A DNA stretch of 64,000 bases from Solea solea (GCF_958295425.1 NC_081138.1:27325914-27389913); one strand, 5' to 3'; shown: positions 34,327 through 46,785, counted from the stretch's first letter. Notes: generated by a model from the letters alone, not told the origin. Numbers and translations: made by a program.

Positions 34327-34597
34327 AAACAAACCCTACAGTATATATATATATCTTTCCCAGCACTCCCTCTCCCCATTTAAAAAGAGTAGGAAAACAC
34401 CAGAGTGGGTGCTTAGTTATGGAGTGCTAGGACTGAATTAAAAACATTAGCTCGAGGCTGTACAGCTGAATCCTTATGATGAGGCCACCAGGGGAAGATT
34501 GGTAAAATGTTTTTTTTTTTTTTTTTTCCTGCTGCCGGAGCCTTGGAAATCCCTTACTAATGGAATGAGAGAAGGCAGAGAAAGATAGCGAGCATGA

Positions 34598-34640
34598 GCG
34601 AGGGAGCGAGGGAGGGAGGGAGAGAGGGAGGGAGGGGGGA
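34598..34640. repeat. (GGGA)n tract
   Basis: Purine-rich GAGG/GGGA units. Confidence 0.8.
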
Positions 34641-34724
34641 ATATCACACAGATGAGTGTGGGTGAACACTTACAAAGACAATGCGTTGTGTTTGTGTGTG
34701 TTCATGTGAGGGTAAAATGGGTTG

Positions 34725-34875
34725 AAACTAATGGAGCAGAGCCAGGAAGCCTCCAACAAAACATCATTACAAGCAGCTTCAGATCATTATATGCCTCTGG
34801 CGTAACTCGCAGTACCATCACGCACACGTTTGATGGGGCTCACTTTGGACCGTAATACTGTATATAATTAATGGA
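34725..34875. other. Candidate conserved non-coding element
   Basis: Unique block with AACATCATTACAAGCAGC, GATCATTATATGCCTC and GTATATAATTAATGGAC. No open frame of note. Confidence 0.3.
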
Positions 34876-35925
34876 CATAATTCTCCGTGTCCTCAAAGTG
34901 GAAATGCATGAAACCCTGTATTGTCTTGAATGGTCATCGGGGGGGGCGACTTAACTGGTTGCACTCATTTACAGCGTTTTTTCCTGAGGATGATCGCAGT
35001 AACTAAATTATTCAGCAGAGTGTGATGTCCGTTTCGTAAATTACGGTCTATTTATGGTAAAAAAGAATGGAGGGTAAAGGCGTGCAAGCGTGCTTGAGGG
35101 AATGGCTATGGTGTGATTGACAGGGGGATGTCATGCGTGGTGACCTGTTGGTCCCAAGTAAGAAACCTCTTCAGCTCCACCCTCTCCACCAAATGTGGTC
35201 GTCTCTGCTTGCAAAAAAGCCAGGATGGCACTGAGCAGTGCAAAATGAAAGCTCACAAATGTGATGACGCCTGCTGTGGAGCAGTTGTACGAGATTGTGA
35301 TTTAGGTGTTTGAGAACCATGGTTTGATTCAGTAAGACAAACGTTGCATTTAGGTTGATATTTAGATCAGCAGCTCCTGTGTCTCCACAAGTTTAAAACA
35401 CAGATTTTTCTCTAAGGATTAAAACTTAAAGTTTCAAGTCAGAAAAGGCGAGATAAAGCAGGGAACACATACTGGATATTTCACAGACTTAAGCGTGCAT
35501 ACATTTGTCTTTTGTTAAGTGGCTAAAATGTGCTTTTTGTGTTGATCATGTGTCAACATCCTCATACAACCACACTTAGAAAACCTGAACTATTCCTTTA
35601 AATTTCTCAATGAAGTTTGACTTTCACACAGTATTTCGGCTCATTAACACGTTGACATCACAATCACAATCCTGTGGTGCACTGACACTCACTCTCTAAC
35701 ACTCAGGAGTATGAACACGACCTCATTATATGTCATTAACCTTGTCTCTCTCTGTGTCCTCATCTTGCAGGTTGCAGGATCCAGATCCAGTTCTGAGGCT
35801 ATTATTATAATTATTATCATTCATATGATATCATATCATCAACAGTATCATTATGCTAAAATTAAATTGGATATCAGTATAATTTTTTTTTTTTATCAAC
35901 AATCTCTGACATAGAAGTTCTATAA
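34876..35925. other. Non-coding stretch
   Basis: No gene is seen. An ATT/ATC-rich patch lies at 35799-35850. Confidence 0.4.
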
Positions 35926-35934
35926 ACACTACAC

Positions 35935-36205
35935 ACTATAACTCTACCTCACCTCCCTCTTGTCCTCTCTCCCCCCCTTTCTGTCCCACATGTTTCCTTT
36001 CACCCCAACCTGTCTGGGCAGATGGCTGCAAGTCTTTGAGTCTGGTTGTGTCAGGGATTTATTCCTGTTTTTTCTCCACTGATGAGTGTTTGCTCATTAT
36101 GTGATTTGTTGGGTTTCTCTGCTCTCCATGATGTTGTCTATGTACAGTGCCTTGAGATAATGTATGTTGAGATTTGGCGCTGTACAAATAAAATTTAATT
36201 GAACT
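35935..36205 (+). mobile_element. LINE 3' untranslated end
   Basis: In order: CACCCCAACCTGTCTGGGCA, GATGGCTGC, GGATTTATTCCTGTTTTTTC, TGCTCATTATGTGATTTGTT, GTGCCTTGAGATAATGTATG, GATTTGGCGCTGTACAAATA, then AAATTTAATTGAA. This is the characteristic 3' end of an abundant fish LINE. No coding region remains upstream. Confidence 0.8.
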
Positions 36206-36760
36206 TGTGCTTTTTGTTTGTTTTGTTATTATTGTCATAAATAATATTTTGCCAATAATGCATTTTATTTTAAGAGCACTTTTTCTAAAGCTTAACAACA
36301 AACTACATAAAACATGTAAAAAAGCACTTGAGGCATGAAGGAGCAATGATAACTGCCTTTTCTTGGGTATTTTTCTTATTATTAATATTCTTATTCTCAT
36401 TTCTGTGTCCATGATGGCTAAATTCTCTGGTAGATTCTCAGAGTGGTGGGCATTTCAGCCCCCACATTTCTCTCCAGCATAAAGAGGAGCATCTGACATC
36501 AGCTGACACTGGCTTTAAATGTACAATCTGGCTGTCTTACAATGGTAACAAATTAATAAGTGAACGTTATTCCAGGGTTGCAGAGTATGGGTGCCTTGCC
36601 AGGGCCCCTTATTTTATTATTCTTCCTGCCCTTCTTTTTTCTCTTGTAAACAACAGAAATAAAAACAGAGACACAAAGTGATGGAGTATCATGTGGAGAT
36701 TGGCATAATTGCATAATATGTCATACAGTGAGTCTATTAAAGTGTGTATGCTACGTGTGT
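36206..36760. other. AT-rich non-coding stretch
   Basis: No gene or repeat terminus is seen. Confidence 0.4.
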
Positions 36761-36769
36761 TCGGTGCAC

Positions 36770-37010
36770 AGTTTTAATTTAGCATGTTCAGGAGGGGAAC
36801 TAATTTCGGCTCTGATACATAACACGCGGCTTCAAAGTGGAAACACAATTTTCCAGTGCCAAACCGGCAGTGGATTATAGGCAGGCAGGAGTTGGAATGA
36901 GAAATGTAAGGTGAGACTGAATGAAGAACGTAGGCAGCGATGGCACGCTCCTCTTCATCTCTCAATATTGGTGTTGCGAAGTCACCGAGAGATGGCAATC
37001 AGCAGGAGAT
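36770..37010. other. Candidate conserved non-coding element
   Basis: Repeat-free complex sequence (CAGTGCCAAACCGGCAGTGG, CTCAATATTGGTGTTGCG). Function inferred from composition only. Confidence 0.3.
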
Positions 37011-37586
37011 GTGTCTTGAAGATGAAAGCGGGGTGGGGGGGGGGGAGTAGAAACAGAAGGAGAGAGAGAGGGGAGAGAAAAGAGAGCCTCTTAAGGCACC
37101 TCCATCAGCCTGTCGTTAGGAGGGTAATGAACCTGGCACCGCCGCTGCCAAGCAACCAATGAATCAGTCAGACACATGCACACGCACGCACGATACAAGA
37201 TCAACACACGCGCGGAGAAAAGACTCAAGTATCCAATCTCTGTCTCTGCCACTCGTCCATTACCAGACAATCTTCCCAATTATGGTGTTTATACTCGGGC
37301 GATATGTGGTGCATATACATCGGAGGGGCAAAAAACAACAAATGATTTCCCCACAAACAGACTCGTGCCTCAAAGGATAATTATAGAAATGTACATTATG
37401 GGACCTATTTGCGTACATTTTTACTTTTATTAGTATTACTGGAAAAAAGAAAAATCACATCTATTTCAAGAGGCATTTGTTTAGGACTGTGCGATGGAGG
37501 AGAAGAGCTTGCATTAATATGTTTATTGCAGCGTTTCTGTAGATTCACAATTTAAGGTTAAGATGGATAGATGGATAGACAGACAG

Positions 37587-37590
37587 ACAG

Positions 37591-37669
<79 letters not shown>

Positions 37670-37689
37670 CATATATATATATGTATACA

Positions 37690-37755
<66 letters not shown>
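37587..37755. repeat. Large (TA)n array with TACATA variants
   Basis: About 170 bp of alternating TA with palindromic ACATAC/GTATAC interruptions near the middle, preceded by GATA/GACA units (37563-37590). It is strongly self-complementary. All four Tyr/Ile-rich frames over it are artefacts. Confidence 0.95.
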
Positions 37756-37758
<3 letters not shown>

Positions 37759-38039
37759 TACTGAACAACTATCAAAAGAACACAACATTCAAACCACAAC
37801 TAATGCAGACTAATTAGTGCAGTATACTGTACTTAATTCATCCTAGTTGGACATATTTCCCAGTTTGGATGCCAGGACCAAGTCTGAGCAACTTTCCCAA
37901 AGACCCATCAATCACTCCCACGTGAACTGGCAACCAGAGTTTGTGCTTACAATGTTGCCCAGTGTCAAAAACCCCAAAACTGGACTTAATCGTTATGAAG
38001 AGCCTGAGTGTGATGTATAGTTCTGCTTAGTGACTGAAA
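37756..38039. other. Non-coding stretch
   Basis: No gene is seen. Confidence 0.4.
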
Positions 38040-38043
38040 AGAA

Positions 38044-38250
38044 AATGATAATCGATTATCAATCAATTACAAAATTAATCGTCAGCTATTTTGCTAATAA
38101 TTGCAATTTTTCAGCTTCTTAAATGTGATATATTCAGGTTTCTTTGCTCAATACAACAAATAAATCATTCACACTGGGTAATATCGGTTTGTGGACAAAA
38201 CCATCATCATTTATTGGTTGAAAAACAATAATTGTTGAGTACTCCATTAT
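38044..38250 (-). mobile_element. hAT-like AGGGCTGCAA family, inverted fragment
   Basis: ATAATCGATTATCAATCAAT, TTTTTCAGCTTCTTAAATGT and GGTTTGTGGACAAAAC are reverse complements of family landmarks. Terminal AGGGCTGCAA is missing. Confidence 0.6.
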
Positions 38251-38292
38251 GAAAATAGTTACAAACTGAGCACAACACCACCCTGCTGTAGC

Positions 38293-38310
38293 AAAAAAAA
38301 AAAAAAAAAA
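38293..38310. repeat. Poly-A run
   Basis: About eighteen A residues. Confidence 0.9.
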
Positions 38311-38474
38311 CCTAATAGACATAAGCACAAGCTGTTAGAATAATACCTGCTGACTTGTCTGAAACCTTTTAATTACTAGTGGGAGTAATGTTAGCATCAG
38401 GCTCCCATCAAATAGTTGCAGCAGCATTTTCTTCCGTGGACACATTGTGGTCCTCTACGTCTCAAAAGCCTGAC

Positions 38475-38735
38475 CAAGCTTCCTAGAACGTTCTGGGTAC
38501 GTTACCTTTTGGTTGCGGGAACGTTGCACAGAAATTTCTCCTAATGTTCCTCTAACGTTTTTGGTTGCACATTTGGTTCCCGGAATGTTACTTTGTCACA
38601 ACCTTCATACAACCATTAGAGAACATTCTCTAAATGTTCCCAGAAAGTTCCCCTTAACGTTACTTTTATACAACCTTTAAAGAACATTTTTTTGGTTGCC
38701 AGAATGTTACTTTGTCACAACCTTCATACATTAAC
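38475..38735. repeat. AACGTT/GTTCCC degenerate tandem repeat
   Basis: Repeated GGAACGTT-, TTTGGTTGC- and TGTTCC-type words are present. GAATGTTACTTTGTCACAAC recurs at 38583 and 38702, a period of about 119 bp. It resembles a satellite-like teleost repeat. Confidence 0.65.
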
Positions 38736-38739
38736 ATAA

Positions 38740-39526
38740 CAGCATTATTCTATATCAACTGAAATAAAAATATGTCATGTAAACATGCCAATCTGGAACT
38801 CTGATCCGATACAGCTCATTAGGAAAGAAATTTCATTCAAAACGATATAAACAATGAATAGTGGACAGTGAGGGGACGAGCAGACATGTGATGCTGCATA
38901 GAAGAGGAAGTGAAGCTTCTTCTTATTCTGGAGAATAAAGACAACACTGCACATGTCACAGTACTCCATTCCGACTGCACATGTGATGCATGTGTGCGCT
39001 CACCACAGTCAGATCATTTAATCCCGCGTCCATGTAAATGACGGAATTGTAAATTCCAATAGGGAAGACATGTTGCACATGTAAACATAGATAGTGATGC
39101 AAATGTCCTACGGTCAAAGCACGTCAAACCCTGTCAGATAAGAAAAGCTACACACACACACACACTCACAGTGGCATGGGTTTCCAGACCACCAGCGCAA
39201 TCATCTAGAAAAACACGTGTGTGCACATGATGAATTTATAACATGTAATTCAGTTTCTAATTAAAAAAATGGCCGACGTCCCCTGCTTTCGTTTGCAAAA
39301 GCAAATTGCTTGAGAGCAAGTTCTGTCAGAAACGGCGTTGATGCATAATATAGAAACCACTGAATTATAATCTGCCCTGCAGCTCAAAACCTGAGGCCAG
39401 GTCCACAGCTGCATCGCTCATCTGTTACAGCTTGCACACAAATCATGTTGCACTGCACACACTGGCTGCAGGGCTGCAACTGTATGTTATAAATAATATA
39501 TTTATTTAAAACAAAATGCTCTAAAT
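38740..39526. other. Non-coding stretch
   Basis: A short CA tract (39151-39165). At 39472-39481 GGGCTGCAAC may be an isolated hAT end. No gene is seen. Confidence 0.4.
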
Positions 39527-39746
39527 CAGGGGTCTCAAACTCAAGTTACCTTGGGGGCCACAGCAGCTTCAAGTCTGGTCAGGAGGGGGCCGGTCAAGTA
39601 CTTAACGCTATTGACGCATTAAAGACATTCGTGACAATATTTTGCTATAAAATAAACAGATTACCGAGGCAAAATGTATCAGTAAATATCAAAAACACAC
39701 ATTTAAGTAGCATTAAAAATCGATTACCATGAGTTTGGGAGCCCTG
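39527..39746 (+). mobile_element. Complete short hAT-type MITE
   Basis: The left end CAGGGGTCTCAAACTCA and inverted right end CAGGGCTCCCAAACTCA match at 15 of 17 positions. The flanks CTCTAAAT (39519-39526) and CTCTAATT (39747-39754) are an 8-bp target duplication with one difference. Size 220 bp, no coding capacity. All three marks fit the hAT superfamily. Confidence 0.85.
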
Positions 39747-39754
39747 CTCTAATT

Positions 39755-40310
39755 ACTGCTCTGTACCTAACTAAACGCCAGGACAGCAATCCTACAAATA
39801 TTTCACAATAAGAGGAGATAGGGAGGTGAAACACAAGTGCTTTTACTTTGAAACATTTTTCTGTGTCACATATTTGACATATTGACATCGTGAAAGATCA
39901 TTTTCACTGTGAAGCTTGAGGTAAAAAAAAAAAAAATAGGTCAAAAAATAGAAAGAGCAGCACATATTTTTGGTATGAGAGACGTCTCACTCACTCAGTG
40001 ATCGCTCTAATCTGTTTTATCATGTCTGAAAGGCAAATGCTTCCATGACACCTCTCTGCTCACGCGTCAGCAGAGGCTTTAGCTTCTTAGCTGCTGTTCT
40101 ATCATGTAAGCTAAGCTTTGCTCCGGTGATTCATTATCCTTCCACCAGTGTTTGTTCTATAATCTGACTGAATCTGAACTTTTCTAAAGCATAAATATTG
40201 TGTTTCTCCACTGCTGAGGTTTCAAACTCACGTGGCCCGCATATAAAGTTATAATGAGTCACTTTTGTTTTTTTTTAATAGATTCATTTTGCAGCATAAA
40301 CAACTTGGCT
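39755..40310. other. Non-coding stretch
   Basis: A poly-A run at 39923-39936. ACTCACGTGGCCCGC at about 40227 may be a hAT scrap. No gene is seen. Confidence 0.4.
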
Positions 40311-40317
40311 TATGCCC

Positions 40318-40440
40318 TTAGGGTTGCCAGTTCAAGTCTGGGGCCAGGTCAAGGGCTGGGGTACACTGTTAATTGGACAATCTAAATTGTCCCCAGCCAT
40401 GGAAGGGCCACATTCAGTGTACTCTCCTGAGCCCAGATGA
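40318..40440 (+). repeat. Possible SINE fragment
   Basis: GGGTTGCCAGTTCAAGTCTGG resembles (19 of it shown as) a B-box region, followed by GTTAATTGGACAATCTAAAT. There is no A box, so it is a relic at best. Confidence 0.35.
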
Positions 40441-40837
40441 ATAACAATCATATGACAGATAACAATCTATCATTATTATCATTATTTTTGATATGATAAA
40501 AAATATTATTATATCATTTTAAGCCTATATTGGCCACCCCTACTTGTTTTTTTCCCCCCAAACAATTGACTTTTATCACTTGACAACCAGACTGAATGCT
40601 CAGGGTTTTTTTTTAGGGCAGTTAAAATACAGACCACGAAGCACGGAAATACAAAAAGACACATATTACTGATTATGCAACACTTATCCCATCTTCAACT
40701 TCAGTATGTACTGCGTTTCTGCATGAACAAACGTGTGCGTGCGTGTGTGTGGCTCTGTGTATACGTGTCAGCAGTTGTCACCAACAAACCAGCCCCTGAG
40801 GATGTGGGCTGGACTGTCAGCCTCAGTCTCACGACAG

Positions 40838-40875
40838 ACACACACACACACACAGACACACACACAGACACACAC
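40838..40875. repeat. (CA)n microsatellite
   Basis: CA units with CAGACA interruptions. Confidence 0.9.
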
Positions 40876-41493
40876 TTTGATGTCTGTCACCTTCTCTTGA
40901 GAGATCCGGCAGCCACATATACATGGCTCAATACCTTCATAATCTTCTGCCAGAGAGAATCCACGCTCAGGCCCCGTCAGTTACGGTCGCGTCACAAAGC
41001 TTTCTATAGCATTAATCCCATTTTCACACTGCAGTAAATGTACTGATTGTGGCACCGTGCACTCTCACACATGAACACACACACAGATATGTGCATCTCT
41101 CTCTCTCTCTCTCTATTACACCAGTACATTTTGTCAGAATAATACATTTGTGGTGATGCCAGAGCTGCAACACAGTATGACGCAAGAAAACAACAGATGT
41201 TTCCCACAGGGGACACTGACACATGACGGCAAGAAAAACGCACGGAAAACATCGATAAAGACGCTGAACTCTTAGATAAGTGACTAATGTCTGCTGTAAG
41301 AAAGATTACTGACACGATGCAAAGGCAACAATCCAAATAAAGTGAAGCCTTGGGCCAGTGGAAGTTTTGCAACCAGGCGTTCACAGACACTAGACTCATA
41401 TCATCTATTTGAACCCGATTTTCCTGGAAATTGGATCAAATCAACAAAAAGGACATCATGTTCTATTGAAGAAGACCTGAAAGTAGCAATTTT

Positions 41494-41782
41494 TAAGGAA
41501 AAATTTTCCCTGTTGTTATCCCACACCTTGGTTGACATCAAATTCAAGAGGGTTTCAAGAACTTTCCAGGACCGTCCATCCCAAGTCTGCATGTTACTGG
41601 ACTGTGGGAGGACCCGGAGAAAACCCACGCACACAACTACAACTGTAGGTGGCGTCGCAACAAACAAGGGAGACATTTACCTAAATATCAACTGAACTTC
41701 TTCCTTGCACAAAATCCAAGCACTTTCAATGACCCATGTCTATTTTGGGCGATTTATTCACCAACTTTCAAGGATTTCAAGT
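41494..41782 (+). mobile_element. CAGGGTTCCCAC family copy, interrupted by a SINE scrap
   Basis: CCCACACCTTGGTTGACATC and TAGGTGGCGTCGCAACAAAC belong to the hAT-like family. Between them (41590-41640) GGACTGTGGGAGGACCCGGA and GAAAACCCACGCACACA come from the SINE family of 17610-17812. This is either a nested insertion or a recombinant copy. Confidence 0.6.
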
Positions 41783-42054
41783 AGGGAGCTCTGTGTCCAT
41801 TGAATTCTGTGTCTGTCTGTGTCCATTTTTGAATACTGTCTATAAGTGTCAATCAAAGGCACGCATGAAAAAACAAAAATAAAAACACAACACAAGGCAA
41901 CAATCTGGCCACGACTGTACAGAAAGTAACTACCTTCCACCTCCACTGTGGACTAACGCTGCGTTTCATACTGTTTTGCTGACTGACTGCAGTAACAGGC
42001 AGCTGACTGGTTTATTTATAGCAACAAGGAGGGCTCACTACAGGGGCCTCGTCA

Positions 42055-42135
42055 ATCCATCCATCCATTATTTTTATCGTGGGAGTTGGAGCCAATTCCG
42101 GCTGACATTGGAGCGAGAGGCAGGGATTCAAAATG
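42055..42135 (+). repeat. GCCAATTCCGGCTGA repeat fragment
   Basis: CATCCATCCATTATTTTTAT, then GGAGCCAATTCCGGCTGACA and GAGCGAGAGGCAGGG. It is the third fragment of the family at 23440 and 27270. Confidence 0.6.
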
Positions 42136-42439
42136 AGAACGTTCTCGCTGTGAGACACCGGCAACAGCGCGCTGCCGGCCTCATCCGCTATAATGGCCGA
42201 TATCAAGGTCACTCGGCTAAATGAACATGAACATATTCCTCACACAACAAACCACAGATCATTATTATTATTATGTCCTTTGTATGACATTAGTTTTTGC
42301 CAAGACCAGCTGATGTTGTGCGGTTTGGCCCCGTGTCGTCTGTGTGGCTTATTTTTGCTTAAACAAAAAAAAACCGAGGTGCCATGTGGTCACGGTTTCT
42401 TCTTTGATACTGTGACTTTTATTATGTGCCACTGGCTGA

Positions 42440-42730
42440 AACACTAAAGCAGCGTGGGAGCATTTTCTTTCACAGGAAGCCCCCGCTCACATCCCTCGAC
42501 AAACTCTTCAGTTATGTTGACTTGTCTCGACTGGTCGTACTCAGGAGGCAGCTCGGTGGCCGAGGCCGAGGCGCTGATTATAGGTGACAGGGACACTGTT
42601 GGCCAGAGGGACCTGGAAATGTTGGCGTGGCAGTGGGGAAAGGTCAACGCGGCGACGCGGTCGACATCATCGCGGTGACACAGCGAGAGCAGCAACGACA
42701 GAGCGAGCGCGGCACATTCGCACATTCTGG
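42440..42730. other. CpG-rich islet
   Basis: I count about 19 CpG in 42541-42720, far above the surrounding density. Frames on both strands exist but no domain is recognised. It could be a small CpG island of a distal promoter or enhancer. Confidence 0.45.
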
Positions 42731-43450
42731 GGAAACTATAATTGCGTTAAAATAAAAGAACGTAACACCTCAGTGAGTTCATTTGAGAGGTTATATGAGA
42801 ATAGAAGAATTCTTTTGTTTATTAAGTCAGTATTTTGTCACAGTCTGCTATAATAAGTATACCATATCTCTGTATTGGAACAGATCAAGAAAATAGCAAC
42901 AATATCATCTCATTCTAATCCAAATACCAATAATCACAGAACTTGAGGCCAACAAAGCCGACTTTTTCACAGTACTACATGTACAAATATTCATATCCTG
43001 CACAATGTTCAAATTGAATAATGTAAATATTCTATTCTCATGTCCATATACGTACATAAGCTTTCATTTTATATGGCTAATTCTTGTAAAGGAACTGATT
43101 TTCTTTTACTTTTAATTCAATCTGCTTCTATCTTGACTGATCCAGAGTCTTTTAAATCTTCATTCCATTCCCTTGTTACTGCTGTTTGTTCTGCACACAT
43201 ACAGTATACCTAAGCAAATTCTGCCAAATCATGTTAATAGCTACTTTGCGGTGAGATTCAGATTCTGATTCCGGTTTGGAAAGGTTTCAGTCACCAGGAT
43301 GGAGCTGCAGAGTGAGGGATCGCAGCTTTCACGCCGCTCTCTGAGGTCAAATCATTCTAACACGTCAACCTGTCATGTTCACTTGGTGAAGATGAGCATG
43401 ACGGCTGTGGACCTAAGTCTGAGAGCAGTCTGTGGAATATTGCCTGCAAC
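42731..43450. other. AT-rich non-coding stretch
   Basis: No gene is seen. GATTCAGATTCTGATTCCGG at 43254 may be a repeat scrap. Confidence 0.4.
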
Positions 43451-43454
43451 TAAC

Positions 43455-43645
43455 TTTTCATTTGAATAATCACGGAATGTGTTGATTACTTTCTCTATTC
43501 ATTTATTAGTTTTGATCCATGAAAAAATGGTGTAAAATATGGATCAGTGTCAAAATGGTGACATCGTCAAATGTGTTATTTTATCCACAAACCAAAGATA
43601 TTCAGAACAACTTCACATTTAAGAAGCTGAAATCATTCAGTTTGG
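43455..43645 (+). mobile_element. hAT-like AGGGCTGCAA family fragment
   Basis: TTGATTACTTTCTCTATTC, TTTTATCCACAAACCAAAG and CACATTTAAGAAGCTGAAAT are in family order. Both termini are lost. Confidence 0.6.
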
Positions 43646-43649
43646 CAGC

Positions 43650-44480
43650 CAATGACTGTATCATTTATGACTTTAGTGTTGTAGAATAATGCTGCTGCAC
43701 ATTCCTGTTGTCGACGCATTAGATAATAAGGAAAATCCTGAGCAATCCACATGAACACAATCAAATGCATTTGACTTGATAGTCCATGAAAAAGAAGAGA
43801 ACATTCATACCGAAAAAGCTAATGAGTTTGGACTGACAGTGGAATTCTTGTGTGGTGTACCGTTGTTAGCGCTGATCATAGACGTGAATATGTAACCACG
43901 CAGAATGATGAGCGGAGAAAAAGTCGGCGAGGTTGATGCAGAATTCATCATATTCTTTGGTTAACTTGATTCCTGTGGAGAGAGAATGACTTGACCTTTG
44001 GCTGATTGGCCTGATGTTACACTCGGCCGTCGCTCACTCGTGTTACAAACACAGTGCATGTATCGAGTATCTTTGAATACTAAATGTGACATCTTCTCTC
44101 TGAGTCACATCTTGGGTGATGTATCCATATTTTATCTCCTCTTTAACATTTATTTTCTGCCAATTAAATTGTGTTATCCACTGCATATTTGTCCAAATAA
44201 AGATATTTCTGTATTCCATCTTTCTCCATGTTTAATTCTGCGTATGATTCTCCAGCTGATCCCTCCCTCTCTCTCTGTGTGACTGCCTATATGCGACTCT
44301 TTGTCTCTTCATTCTGCACTCTCCTCCTTATAACTTCTCAAGTACAAGTGGGAGCAGAGGGTAGGAGGAGGGAGTGATTGGAATTCATTATGGTCAAATG
44401 ATTGCAGACTCTGGAAGCTGAGAGGCTTTTCTAATCACAGCTGAATGAGCTGCAAAGTTAATGTGGGCAGGCTGTGGAGT
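43650..44480. other. Non-coding stretch
   Basis: No gene or repeat terminus is seen. Confidence 0.4.
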
Positions 44481-44483
44481 GGG

Positions 44484-44522
44484 AGGGAGAGAGAGGGAGA
44501 GAGAGAGAGAGAGAGGGAGAGG
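44484..44522. repeat. (GA)n tract
   Basis: Imperfect GA/GGGA units. Confidence 0.9.
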
Positions 44523-45550
44523 AGGAGTGAGAACTCCATTGTCAGTGTAGCGCTCTCGAGGGCTCTTCACGCGGCTCTAATGGTGGAATTGTTCTGACAC
44601 TGAATGGATACATGAGATGCTGTGTTTCACGAGCATGCCTCACTCTAAAAAGAAAAAGAAAAAAAAAATGGAGTGAAGTTCACTGCTGTGCTGAAATAAG
44701 CTCTTTAATCAATGTATTTGGAGGGAAAGAAATGTCGTCGTCCTCCAGGTGGTCTTTGTTTATCAGATGCTGTTCTAAACAGTCGTGGTTCCTGAGAGCA
44801 CGATTACGGTTAAGTTAAGGCACACGCACACTTGAATCAATATGTACGGCTAATGGCTAAATCATTATTTAGTACCCAGACATACATGTTGTGGCACGTT
44901 ACTGTGTTGTAGTCATGTAGGCATGACTCTGATGAGTCACTTGTACAAGAATATGCTGAAAATGATCACTATGTAACATTGTAAATATGTAAATATTTGG
45001 TGAAATAATCCAAATAGCTGTGAATTAGACGCAGAGAGGCAGTGATTATTGTAAAAAAGCAAAAACAAGAAAACAAGATGCTTGTAGAAAAAACAGTTTG
45101 TTAACAGTCAGACTGACTGAAAAAGGCATAAATTGGTCTTTACTAACAAAAATGATGAATGTGTTGATTTTAATACAAACTAAGGGACACATGTAGGACA
45201 CATTCTGAGGTGTGCCAGGTGTGAACTGACACACTGTAACACAGAGGCGTCTACACGAGTTGGAATCATTGGGGATGATTGAATGTTAATCCCAGGTCTG
45301 AAGAGACCACAGTGATTTATGGAATTCCCCAAGCCTCAGAATCTGCCCGTGTACCAGTCAATTAACCTCTCTCTCTCACCTACTTTCTCTTTTACCGCTC
45401 CAATAAAATTCTGTCATTCCTGGAACGGCTGTGTCCGCTTCCTAATATCCAGCAGTGGAGCACGACTGCATCTCAAATCACGTGTGGGTCACACCTCTTC
45501 TACCGGTCTGGGTATGAGCTGGCACGCACTACAAACGAGCTGAAGGGTTG
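44523..45550. other. Non-coding stretch
   Basis: No gene or repeat terminus is seen. Confidence 0.4.
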
Positions 45551-45559
45551 GCACACGGT

Positions 45560-45960
45560 GGCGATGTGAGGGCTGGGGATCAGAGGAGAGGAGATCACTC
45601 ATCGTGCCATCAACTTGGCACAGACTTTTTGGGAGCGACTCGCGGCAGATTAGCCCGCCGTGCTAACCTGGACGACTGCAGACCTTTGGCGAAGCACATC
45701 AATGGCTGAGAGACTCCCGGCAGACTTTAAAGGCATATGTGCACATGGCAGATCAAATTAAAATGCTGACACTGAGGTGGTTTCATCTTTTGGCACTATC
45801 TTCCAAAGAGCCACCTGGCCAGTGCCGCGCGCCTCTGCTCGTCACCGAGTCCTCATTGGAGATAACTGCCGGCGTTAGCCTGGAAAGTTCTGAGCTCTCG
45901 AGTCCAAAGCCATATGTCTCTGTTAGCCTGTGCATAATGTCGCATACATTAATTCCTGCT
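45560..45960. other. Candidate conserved non-coding element, moderately CpG-rich
   Basis: Long repeat-free block of balanced composition (GGCAGATTAGCCCGCCGTGC, GGCAGATCAAATTAAAATGC, TGCATAATGTCGCATACATT). Opposed open frames of 69-95 codons have no known domain. Confidence 0.35.
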
Positions 45961-46153
45961 TCGCCTGATCGCACAAACACAGCAGCAGCCAATATTTCTT
46001 TGTCTTATAAACAACTCTGCAAGTAGGTGGAATAGACCCAGGATGGTCACGTACAAAATAGGTACCAGCGGTGGAATTTTAATAAATAGTTTACACAGAT
46101 TATGCACATATTCAAAAAAAAAAAGGATGAGAACCATGGTTATATGCTATACC

Positions 46154-46492
46154 CATGGTTCAAACTGTGGTACATGTACCCCCGGTGGTACGTGAGCTTC
46201 ATCTGGTGGTACTTGGAGGACAAAATGAAACAAATAAAAATGTTTAATAAATTAAATAATAATAATTATTAGAGTCACCTTATCTCTCGCTCCATCTTGA
46301 TCCAATTTCACTATATCAATATGTGAAGTATATGTGAGGAAGAGGAGGATGATGAGAGAGCAAATGATCTAATTGGGAATAAATCTGCCTCCTGTAAAAA
46401 GTCTGTATTTTAACCTTTAGTGGTGATAATGGGGTTACTTTGAGATGTCAGTATTTTCTCAGGTGGTACTTGACAAAGTTTAAGAACCACTG
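46154..46492 (+). mobile_element. hAT-like element (CAGTGGTTCT family)
   Basis: The inverted right end reads CAGTGGTTCTTAAACTTTG. The left end CATGGTTCAAACTGTGG is a decayed version. GTACCCCCGGTGGTACGTGA and CAGGTGGTACTTGAC are inside, typical of this fish family. No clean target duplication. Confidence 0.6.
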
Positions 46493-46785
46493 CTCTGTAC
46501 TATACTACAAATATGTACACTATATTTAAAATTGCTGCCATTTTAAAACAATTTTTAATATTTTCAGTCACACTGTACCCTGTACACAGTTTTTAATTAA
46601 TGTCTTACAATTAAAAGAGCAGTTTTCAACTAAATCATTTTGACTACAGAAAAAAATAACATTTGAGTGTACTGTTATGGGACCAAAAGTTTCAATTTAA
46701 GAGGGAATTTCCATATTTTCAAAAGTTGAGATCTAATTCTGTGGGTGGCAGAGAGATTTATGGTTGATCTTCCTGAAAGTGTCAC
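46493..46785. other. AT-rich non-coding stretch
   Basis: No gene is seen. Confidence 0.4.

Noticed and set aside
37523..37817. Four overlapping Tyr/Ile-rich frames
   Set aside because: They are direct products of the TA array on both strands.
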